Positions 1 to 4,790 of a stretch of 5,215 nucleotides of DNA are shown piece by piece (position 1 is the stretch's first letter; every line of letters starts with the position of its first letter). Made by a program: the position numbers and the translations under genes. The DNA comes from Rudanella sp. Its GTDB lineage: Bacteria > Bacteroidota > Bacteroidia > Cytophagales > Spirosomataceae. The stretch is from contig JAJAYX010000165.1 in the NCBI GenBank assembly GCA_026785985.1, positions 1 through 5,215 on the forward strand, in the 5' to 3' direction. Below the pieces are notes generated by a model. The model ran no database searches. It saw only the letters and a list, made by a program, of their open reading frames with translations, and had not been told where the DNA came from.

Positions 1-1787
1 CCGATTTTCCAGTCGTAGCCCAGCGGACGAATGGCGGGTTCGATGAAGTGGCCAAACTGCCCGGCATAGGAGGCTTCGAGTCGCTCGGAAGCCACGCGGT
101 CTTCGAGTTGGTTGCGGTCAGAGGTTCCACCCGATTGTTGACGCACCCTATTTTCGGCCTGTTGCATGGAGTCGCCGGGGCCGTAGTTGGCCAGCACCCA
201 CAACACAATCGAGATGGCCAGAATCACCCGTCCGGCTTCCCACACAAACGCCCGAACGCTTTCCCACACACTCAGGCCAACATGGTTCCAGCGGGGCATT
301 TTAAAGGTGGGCAGTTCCATAATAAAGAAACTCCGCTCTTTTGTTTTCAGAATTAGTTTGAACACATAAGCCGCCAGCAACGCGCTGACCAAGCCCAGCA
401 GATACAAACCCATCAGGGCGAGGCCCTGCACATTGAACAGGCCCAAAACCCGCGTGTTTGGCACCACAAGGGCAATCAAAATGGTATAGATGGGCAATCG
501 GGCCGAGCAACTCATCAGGGGTGTTACCAGAATCGTGATCAGCCGGTCGCGCCGGGTTCCGATGCTCCGGGTCGCCATAATGGCAGGAACGGCGCAGGCC
601 ACGCCCGAAATCAACGGCACCACGCTCCGGCCATTCAGCCCGAATTTTCGCATGATCCGGTCCATGATCACCATTACGCGCGACATATACCCCGACTCTT
701 CGAGCAGCGACACGAGCAAAAACAGGAACGCGATTTGTGGCACAAACACCAGGATACCACCGATTCCCGCCAGGATACCATCCGTCAATAAATCAGTTAA
801 AGGCCCGGCGGGGAGGGTTTGTTTGAGGGTGCCATTGAGCCAGGCAACGCCCTCATCAATAGCATCCTGAAGGGGTGTGGCCCAGGCGAAAATAGCCTGA
901 AAAATAAGGAGCAATACGAACCCAAAAATGGCGTATCCCCAAACCGGATGCAACAGAATCCGGTCGAGTTTCTGGCTCCAGGTGGGTTGGTTCGAGGGGG
1001 TTTTTTGGGTGATTGCCTCGCCCATCAGAGCGGCAATGCGTTTGTAGCGCGTGATGGTTTCGTTGGCCTGAAACGTGGTTTCGCTAAACTGATGTTTCTC
1101 GATCAGGCCATCTAGACCAACTTGCTGTTGTCGGTTCAAAAACGAGAAACCGTCGTGCTGAATGACATATTGCAGCGCGAGGTAATTATTGTCTAAGCTA
1201 TACTGAGAGCGGGTATCGGCAATGAGTTCGGGGGCTTCGTCGGCCGGGTCGAAAAACAGTTTGGCGGGTAGGGTTGGGGTTGTCAATTGCCCCTGCACGG
1301 CTTTTCTGACCTGATCGAGACCCTCGCCGGTGCGGGCATTAATCCGAATAACCGGAACCCCCAACCGCATGGCCAGGCGCGCTCCGTTCACAGCCTTGCC
1401 CTGATCGTGGGCCACGTCGAGCATATTCAGTGCCAGCACCGTTGGCACACCGAGGTCGGCTATCTGTGTGAACAACAACAAATTACGGTGCAGGTTCGAC
1501 GCATCGACCACTACCACGGCCACATCGGGATAATCGGGGTGGGCGGGGTTAGCCAGGATGTCCGTAACGAGTTGTTCGTCTAGGGATTTGGGGTAAATGG
1601 AATAAACACCGGGGAAGTCAACAATGGTGGCATTGGTTTGGGCGTCGAGCGGCCACGAACCAGATTTTTTGTCCACCGTAACGCCGGGGAAGTTGCCGGT
1701 TTTCTGGCGCAGGCCGGTCAGTTGGTTAAACAACGACGATTTTCCGGCATTCGGGTTGCCCACAAGGGCTATTACGGGAGGAGGCAA
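1..1787 (-). CDS. feoB: Ferrous iron transport protein B (FeoB), C-terminus beyond the left edge
   Basis: FeoB is the inner-membrane Fe(II) transporter with a cytoplasmic G-protein domain. I translated the minus strand and found one uninterrupted frame of 595 codons to the window edge. The G domain shows G1 GNPNAGKS (residues 10-17), G2 Thr37 in GNFPGVTV, G3 DFPG (57-60), G4 NMLD (121-124) and a G5-like NARTG (150-154). A helical linker follows, then the membrane part from about residue 281. This includes LEESGYMSR (362-370) and the two Gate motifs, GVACAVPAIMATRS (395-408, Cys398) and SCSARLPIY (426-434, Cys427). Roughly the last 100-150 residues of a typical FeoB are missing beyond the edge. 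The start is unusual: an in-frame TAA lies at 1800-1802 and no ATG exists between it and the P-loop. TTG at 1785-1787 gives MPPPVIALVGNPN, a normal FeoB beginning. It lies 91 bases after feoA, probably in the same operon. Family assignment is certain; the start codon is inference. Confidence 0.97.
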   Translation of the reverse strand, partial: MPPPVIALVGNPNAGKSSLFNQLTGLRQKTGNFPGVTVDKKSGSWPLDAQTNATIVDFPGVYSIYPKSLDEQLVTDILANPAHPDYPDVAVVVVDASNLHRNLLLFTQIADLGVPTVLALNMLDVAHDQGKAVNGARLAMRLGVPVIRINARTGEGLDQVRKAVQGQLTTPTLPAKLFFDPADEAPELIADTRSQYSLDNNYLALQYVIQHDGFSFLNRQQQVGLDGLIEKHQFSETTFQANETITRYKRIAALMGEAITQKTPSNQPTWSQKLDRILLHPVWGYAIFGFVLLLIFQAIFAWATPLQDAIDEGVAWLNGTLKQTLPAGPLTDLLTDGILAGIGGILVFVPQIAFLFLLVSLLEESGYMSRVMVIMDRIMRKFGLNGRSVVPLISGVACAVPAIMATRSIGTRRDRLITILVTPLMSCSARLPIYTILIALVVPNTRVLGLFNVQGLALMGLYLLGLVSALLAAYVFKLILKTKERSFFIMELPTFKMPRWNHVGLSVWESVRAFVWEAGRVILAISIVLWVLANYGPGDSMQQAENRVRQQSGGTSDRNQLEDRVASERLEASYAGQFGHFIEPAIRPLGYDWKI

Positions 1788-1878
1788 AGCAGTGGACAGT
1801 TAACAGTGACGGTCTGACGTTTCGGCAGCCAGCCGTTCTTAACCCGGCAAAGCCGCCATCCGTACAAAAACAGAAGGA
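1788..1878. repeat. feoA-feoB spacer with heptad repeats and two GC hairpins (REP-like)
   Basis: This 91-base spacer is rich in small repeats. Three tandem heptads sharing CAGT (CAGTGGA, CAGTTAA, CAGTGAC) occupy 1790-1810. Two GC hairpins follow: CGGC-AGCCA-GCCG at 1823-1835 and CGGC-AAA-GCCG at 1845-1855. On the minus strand an ATG at 1857-1859 is in frame with feoB but reaches TAA after six codons (MAALPG). The second heptad supplies another in-frame TAA at 1800-1802. The composition suggests a small dispersed intergenic repeat, or an mRNA structure that sets the feoA to feoB expression ratio. Dispersal in the genome is inference only. Confidence 0.45.
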
Positions 1879-2103
1879 CTACTCAACTAAAATAGTAGCT
1901 GCTTCTGATCGGCGCATAGACAGGCAATAGCCCGACACGTTGAGGCAGATAGGATCGACGAGGGGGGATATACAATGCAGGCAGATTTCGGCACCGGGCA
2001 AACAACCCATTTCGAGGAGTTTAAGCGACATCAGTTGATCGTTGAACGACATGATGGTTGCCCGTTCTCCAACTTTGAGGTCAGCTACACTGCGTTTGCT
2101 CAT
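1879..2103 (-). CDS. feoA: Ferrous iron transport protein A (FeoA), cysteine-rich variant
   Basis: FeoA is a small cytoplasmic SH3-like protein that works with FeoB in Fe(II) uptake, probably by contacting the FeoB G domain. The 74-residue product has the usual family length and landmarks: an N-terminal DLKVGERATI strand (9-17), SLKLLEMGCLPGAE (26-39), a DPI segment (50-52), SGYCLSMRRSEA (57-68) and the ATILVE C-terminus. It starts at ATG 2101-2103 and precedes feoB on the same strand. It has five cysteines (34, 41, 44, 53, 60). Cys34 in EMGCLPG is common in Bacteroidota, but Cys41-x-x-Cys44 and the two later cysteines are more than I would expect. The start is not preceded by a recognisable Shine-Dalgarno site, as is usual in this phylum. 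Confidence 0.95.
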   Translation of the reverse strand: MSKRSVADLKVGERATIMSFNDQLMSLKLLEMGCLPGAEICLHCISPLVDPICLNVSGYCLSMRRSEAATILVE

Positions 2104-2158
2104 GGTGGTGATGCCGCGTCGAGACGGCTGCTACTATTTAGATTCAGTTTAATTAACG

Positions 2159-2189
2159 TAAGATTACGGCGGAAAGTTTGTCTGTGCAA
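2159..2189 (-). promoter_or_regulatory. Weak candidate feoA promoter
   Basis: On the minus strand, TTG (complement of 2187-2189) is followed after 20 bases by TAATCTTA (complement of 2159-2166). This partly fits the Bacteroidota pattern TTTG, 19-21 bases, TAnnTTTG. Two of the six defined -7 positions mismatch. It would give a feoA leader of about 50 bases. An 8-base palindrome TTAATTAA (2149-2156) lies just downstream and could be an operator. This is suggestive only. Confidence 0.22.
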
Positions 2190-2212
2190 GAAAGGGGAGG
2201 AAAGTTTCTCCC
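2171..2212. promoter_or_regulatory. Direct repeat and dyad in the feo/ccm divergent region
   Basis: GGAAAGTTT occurs exactly at 2171-2179 and again at 2199-2207, 28 bases apart. The second copy lies inside an inverted repeat, GGGAG (2195-2199) and CTCCC (2208-2212), separated by eight bases. The dyad sits directly upstream of the ccmB -7 element, so a bound regulator could affect transcription of ccmB and possibly of feoA. No known operator consensus is recognised. Confidence 0.3.
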
Positions 2213-2213
2213 G

Positions 2214-2221
2214 TACCTTTG
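2214..2221 (+). promoter_or_regulatory. Bacteroidota -7 promoter element for the ccm operon
   Basis: TACCTTTG matches the Bacteroidota housekeeping -7 consensus TAnnTTTG at every defined base. No good TTTG box lies at the usual 19-21 bases upstream; the nearest TTTG (2177-2180) is 33 bases away. Only six bases separate the element from the ccmB ATG at 2228, so transcription would begin at or within a few bases of the start codon, giving a leaderless or nearly leaderless mRNA. Confidence 0.55.
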
Positions 2222-2227
2222 CGCTTC

Positions 2228-2902
2228 ATGACTCAATCAGTACGGCAGATCGGCGCGTTGATGCGCAAGGAGTTTGTGTTGGAGTGGCGGCAACGCTACG
2301 CCCTCAATGGAATGCTGCTCTATATTGTGGGGGCTGTGTTTGTGTGTTACCTGAGTTTCAATGCCCGTCGGGGGCAACTCACGCCCATTGTCTGGAACAC
2401 GCTTTTCTGGATTATCCTGTTGTTTACGGCCATCAACGCGGTGGCCAAAAGTTTTGTGCAGGAACGCGCCGGGCGGTTTTTGTATTATTATACCGTAGCC
2501 AGTCCCTTGCAGATTATTGTTTCCAAAATCATCTACAACACCGTGTTGATGCTGGTGTTGTCGGGCCTGGGTTTTGCGACGTATGCGTTTGTGTTGGGTA
2601 ATCCGGTGCAGGATATTGCCTTATATATGGGTAGTTTAGTATTGGGGTCGGTGGGGTTTGCAGCTTCGCTCACGCTGATTGCGGGCATTGCGGCCAAAGC
2701 CGAAAACTCGGCCACGCTCATGGCGGTGTTGAGTTTCCCGGTGGTGCTTCCCCTGCTGCTTATGCTGCTTAAAGTATCAAAAAACGCACTTGACGGCCTT
2801 GACCGGAGCGTTAGTATGGACGAAATTATTACTATTGTAGCCATCGACGCTATTGTATTGGTACTGTCGGGGCTGTTATTTCCGTTTTTATGGCGGAGTT
2901 GA
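2228..2902 (+). CDS. ccmB: Heme exporter / cytochrome c maturation protein CcmB
   Basis: CcmB is the membrane subunit of the CcmAB ABC module of cytochrome c maturation System I, which drives release of holo-CcmE from CcmC. The 224-residue product has about six hydrophobic segments (roughly 27-44, 55-72, 100-124, 129-153, 163-182, 199-220), as in the family. The N-terminal KEFVLEWRQRYALNGMLLY (14-32) and the SFVQERAGRFLYYYT segment (75-89) are typical of Bacteroidota CcmB. I chose ATG 2228. A frame-consistent TTG at 2219 would add three residues but lies within the probable -7 element. ATG 2261 would remove the conserved-looking RQIGALMRKE region. It is the first gene of the operon here, and no ccmA gene adjoins it. 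The gene ends five bases before the preferred ccmC start. Confidence 0.93.
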   Translation: MTQSVRQIGALMRKEFVLEWRQRYALNGMLLYIVGAVFVCYLSFNARRGQLTPIVWNTLFWIILLFTAINAVAKSFVQERAGRFLYYYTVASPLQIIVSKIIYNTVLMLVLSGLGFATYAFVLGNPVQDIALYMGSLVLGSVGFAASLTLIAGIAAKAENSATLMAVLSFPVVLPLLLMLLKVSKNALDGLDRSVSMDEIITIVAIDAIVLVLSGLLFPFLWRS

Positions 2903-2907
2903 GAACT

Positions 2908-3567
2908 ATGAAAAAGAACTGGTGGAAGGCCCTTTCGGTCCTGATTATTTTCTTTGTGATTGTGGCGGGTCTGGTTGGCCCAACCCCCCGGCTGCCGATT
3001 CTGAATGAGAGTATTCGGAATGTGTATTTCCATGTGCCGCTTTGGTTTGCCATGATTATTTTGCTGCTAACCTCGGCCATTTATTCGGCCAAATATCTCC
3101 GCGCCGGCAAACCCGACCACGACCGTATTGCCGTGGAGTTCACCAACACGGCCCTCGTGTTTGGGATATTGGGCTGTCTCACCGGCTCCGTTTGGGCCAA
3201 TTTCACCTGGGGCGAACCGTGGCCCAACGACCCCAAACTGAACAGTGTGGCCGTGGGAATGTTGCTGTATTTTGCCTATTCGATTCTGCGCGGTTCATTC
3301 GATGATGAACAACGACGGGCGCGGATTTCGGCGGTTTATAACATCTTCGCCTTTGCCGTTTTCGTGCCGCTCATTTTCATTGTTCCCCGCCTGACCGATT
3401 CGCTGCACCCCGGCAATGGGGGCAACCCGGCCTTTGGGCAGTATAACATGAGTAATCAGATGCGGCCCATTTTTTATATCGGGGTAATTGGCTTCGCGCT
3501 GTTGGGCGTTTGGATCACCGAACTCCGCGTGAGGATGCGCCGGGTTCAGGCTGTTTTGGAGGACTAA
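2908..3567 (+). CDS. ccmC: Cytochrome c maturation heme protein CcmC (CcsA/CcmC family)
   Basis: CcmC binds heme on the outer side of the membrane and loads it onto CcmE. The 219-residue product has six predicted membrane segments and the family hallmarks: NESIRNVYFHVPLWF (33-47) with the likely heme-ligand His42, a tryptophan-rich WWD-type loop (W96 to N112, including WGEPWPND at 101-108), and the second His167 in DSLHPG. The WWD loop lacks the third Trp of the proteobacterial WGxxWxWD form. ATG 2908 gives the MKKNWWK beginning expected for Bacteroidota. ATG 2890 is also in frame and would overlap the end of ccmB by 13 bases, adding six residues; it is less likely. The gene is followed by a 77-base gap before the ccmD-like gene. 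Confidence 0.94.
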   Translation: MKKNWWKALSVLIIFFVIVAGLVGPTPRLPILNESIRNVYFHVPLWFAMIILLLTSAIYSAKYLRAGKPDHDRIAVEFTNTALVFGILGCLTGSVWANFTWGEPWPNDPKLNSVAVGMLLYFAYSILRGSFDDEQRRARISAVYNIFAFAVFVPLIFIVPRLTDSLHPGNGGNPAFGQYNMSNQMRPIFYIGVIGFALLGVWITELRVRMRRVQAVLED

Positions 3568-3644
3568 AACGGAATGTTTACTAACTATATCGTGTTAGTT
3601 TTGTATAGTGCGGACGGTTCGCCGTTGCGCTGCTGAAGCCTACT
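3568..3644 (+). promoter_or_regulatory. ccmC-ccmD gap with possible internal promoter element
   Basis: This is the only clear gap inside the ccm operon (77 bases). TAGTTTTG at 3596-3603 fits the TAnnTTTG -7 pattern, with no convincing -33 box at proper spacing. A six-base inverted repeat, ACTAAC (3580-3585) and GTTAGT (3594-3599), runs into TTTT, but with only two G:C pairs it is a poor terminator. A secondary promoter for ccmD, ccmE and the downstream genes is possible, with a leader of about 36 bases. Confidence 0.3.
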
Positions 3645-3875
3645 ATGAACTCACTTCTTTCTGCCATGATGGCGTTAAACTTTTTAGCTCAACAAACTGC
3701 TCCTATTGAGATGGCCGACCAACTCCGGGCCGACGGTAAAATCTGGGTGGTTGTGCTGGTGATCGCCCTGGTGTTCGCGGGCATCGTCGCCTACCTTGTC
3801 CGGCTCGACCGGCAGTTGAGTAAAGTAGAGGAAGCCCTGAAACAGAAGACATTAGATCGCAAGACATCGGTATGA
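3645..3875 (+). CDS. ccmD: CcmD-like small membrane protein
   Basis: CcmD proteins are small single-span membrane proteins that hold CcmC and CcmE together and help release heme-loaded CcmE. This 76-residue product has a hydrophobic N-terminal stretch, then EMADQLRADGK (22-32), one strong membrane segment at about 33-52, and a charged tail beginning RLDRQLSKVEEALKQK (53-68). That is the CcmD pattern: a membrane segment followed by a basic, helical cytoplasmic end. It lies between ccmC and ccmE, and its stop overlaps the ccmE start (ATGA, 3872-3875), indicating coupled translation. The first residues (MNSLLSAMMALNFLAQQ) could be a signal-like segment, and starts at Met8 or Met9 are possible. 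The call rests mainly on topology and position, since CcmD sequences are poorly conserved. Confidence 0.82.
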   Translation: MNSLLSAMMALNFLAQQTAPIEMADQLRADGKIWVVVLVIALVFAGIVAYLVRLDRQLSKVEEALKQKTLDRKTSV

Positions 3876-4327
3876 AAATCACACACATCCTCGGTATTAT
3901 CGTTATTGCCATGGCCATCGGCATCATTGTTTCGACGGCGGGCGATGCCAGTGTTTACACCACGTTTTCGAAGGCCGAAGAAATGGCCAAAAACGGCGAT
4001 GCCGACATGATTCACGTGGTGGGTAAGTTGCCTAAAAACAGCAGTGGTAAAATCACGGATATGCTCTATAACCCGCAAATCGACCCGAATCACTTCGAGT
4101 TCACGCTGATGGATACTGAAAACCGTGCCAAGCGAGTGGTTTTTAACAGTCCCAAGCCCCAGGATTTTGGCAGCGCAGAGCAGATTGTGGTGATTGGAGC
4201 TGTTCAGGGCGACTATTTCCAGTGCAACAAAATTCTGCTCAAATGCCCGTCAAAGTATCAGGATGGCAAGTTGGAAACGACAGAACATGAGTCGTCTGCG
4301 ACCCCGGTCAAAACGGCAAAGATATGA
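3872..4327 (+). CDS. ccmE: Cytochrome c maturation heme chaperone CcmE, C-x3-Y type
   Basis: CcmE is the periplasmic, membrane-anchored chaperone that carries heme from CcmC to CcmF. The 151-residue product has an N-terminal anchor (about 5-22), then an OB-fold-like beta domain including MIHVVGKL (46-53), FEFTLMD (75-81) and QIVVIGAVQGDYF (104-116). It ends with ILLKCPSKYQDG (121-132). In Escherichia coli CcmE the heme is attached to a histidine in an H-x3-Y motif; here the position is Cys125-x3-Tyr129 (CPSKY). This is the variant described for archaea and some bacteria, in which cysteine replaces histidine. An additional Cys118 lies seven residues upstream. The C-terminal tail (133-151) is hydrophilic and poorly conserved. 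The gene overlaps ccmD upstream and the small gene downstream by ATGA at both ends. Confidence 0.93.
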   Translation: MKITHILGIIVIAMAIGIIVSTAGDASVYTTFSKAEEMAKNGDADMIHVVGKLPKNSSGKITDMLYNPQIDPNHFEFTLMDTENRAKRVVFNSPKPQDFGSAEQIVVIGAVQGDYFQCNKILLKCPSKYQDGKLETTEHESSATPVKTAKI

Positions 4328-4524
4328 GCGTTCAGGAAATTGAAATTGCAATCACTCAGTTGAGTATTGAGGAGTTCAGCAACTTATCAAACTGGATTGT
4401 TGAATACAAAAACCAGCAGTGGGACAAACAGATTGAGGAAGATTTTAATGCGGGCCGTTTAGACGCACTTCTTGACGAAGTTGATGCTGAATACGAGCAG
4501 GGTCTGACCAAGCCTTTATGCTAA
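4324..4524 (+). CDS. Small antitoxin-like protein of a putative type II toxin-antitoxin pair
   Basis: The 66-residue acidic, probably all-helical product has the pattern I know from small proteins encoded just before ParE/RelE-like toxins in cyanobacteria and Bacteroidota: TQLSIEEFSNLSNWIVEY (11-28), QQWDKQIEEDFNAGRLDALL (31-50), then a loose tail with EYEQG. By analogy it should bind and neutralise the protein encoded next. I see no obvious DNA-binding domain, so self-regulation is doubtful. Its ATG overlaps the ccmE stop (ATGA, 4324-4327) and its stop overlaps the next start by seven bases (ATGCTAA, 4518-4524). It has no room for a promoter of its own at its start, so expression should depend on the ccm operon. 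Its base composition is lower in GC than the ccm genes. The pairing is well supported; the neutralising role is inference. Confidence 0.75.
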   Translation: MSVQEIEIAITQLSIEEFSNLSNWIVEYKNQQWDKQIEEDFNAGRLDALLDEVDAEYEQGLTKPLC

Positions 4525-4790
4525 ACCGCACAACATCGCATTTCTGGAAATTTTACGAAACTTTACCTGAAGACATTCAGGCATTAGCCACTAAAAATTA
4601 CGAGTTATTTAAATCAAATCCGGCTCATCCATCGCTTCAATTCAAGAAATTGACAGGTAAGCGAATGGTATGGGCAGTTCGGGTTGGCGACCATTACAGA
4701 GCCTTAGCCCGAGAGCGGGAGGACTCAATATTTGTCTGGTTCTGGATTGGGACGAATGAAGAATACAATCAACTCATTAAGCGGTTATGA
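4518..4790 (+). CDS. ParE/RelE-like toxin-family protein
   Basis: The 90-residue product resembles the compact ParE/RelE-fold toxins. It has two N-terminal helices (RTTSHFWKFYETLPEDIQALATKNYELF, in 4-31), HPSLQFKKL (37-45), a central strand WAVRVGDHYRALA (52-64) with Arg55 and Tyr60-Arg61, and a C-terminal strand FVWFWIGTNEEYNQLI (72-87). Related proteins that I remember usually read WIGSH or WIGTH at the last motif; here Asn80 stands in place of that His, so activity may be altered or lost. RelE-type members cut mRNA on the ribosome and ParE-type members poison gyrase; the sequence does not tell me which applies. The gene follows its antitoxin-like partner with a seven-base overlap, and its stop overlaps the ccmF start (ATGA, 4787-4790). 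Codon use is AT-richer than in ccmC or ccmF, which suggests acquisition. Confidence 0.8.
   Translation: MLNRTTSHFWKFYETLPEDIQALATKNYELFKSNPAHPSLQFKKLTGKRMVWAVRVGDHYRALAREREDSIFVWFWIGTNEEYNQLIKRL

Larger units (their letters stand above)
4323..4790 (+). mobile_element. Putative inserted toxin-antitoxin cassette bounded by TATGA repeats
   Basis: The two small genes form a compact unit of about 463 bases between ccmE and ccmF. TATGA is present at both ends (4323-4327 and 4786-4790). Each copy carries an ATGA stop/start overlap, so deleting one copy plus the interior would leave ccmE and ccmF directly coupled by ATGA. GC content over 4321-4790 is about 42% by hand count, against about 53% in a 300-base sample of ccmC. 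No transposase, terminal inverted repeat or recombination site is visible, so the mechanism is unknown and the repeats may simply reflect the coupled start/stop constraint. Confidence 0.4.

Noticed and set aside
490..1115. Plus-strand open frames of 126 and 98 codons
   Set aside because: Both are antisense to the feoB membrane region, whose minus-strand frame is continuous with all family motifs.
1790..1810. CAGT heptads as a CRISPR array
   Set aside because: The units are seven bases, directly adjacent and without spacers.
2219..2227. TTG start for ccmB at 2219
   Set aside because: It overlaps the TACCTTTG promoter element and adds only three residues; ATG 2228 is better.
1975..2601. Plus-strand open frame of 208 codons spanning feoA, the divergent region and ccmB
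   Set aside because: It runs antisense to feoA and out of frame through ccmB, has low-complexity Cys/Val/Arg composition and matches no family; feoA and ccmB are clear.
2533..3033. Minus-strand open frame of 166 codons
   Set aside because: It lies antisense to ccmB and ccmC and is rich in Ser/Thr/Ile as expected for the reverse of membrane-protein codons.
3580..3602. Hairpin followed by TTTT as a terminator after ccmC
   Set aside because: The stem has only six pairs, two of them G:C, with a short T run; termination in mid-operon is unlikely.
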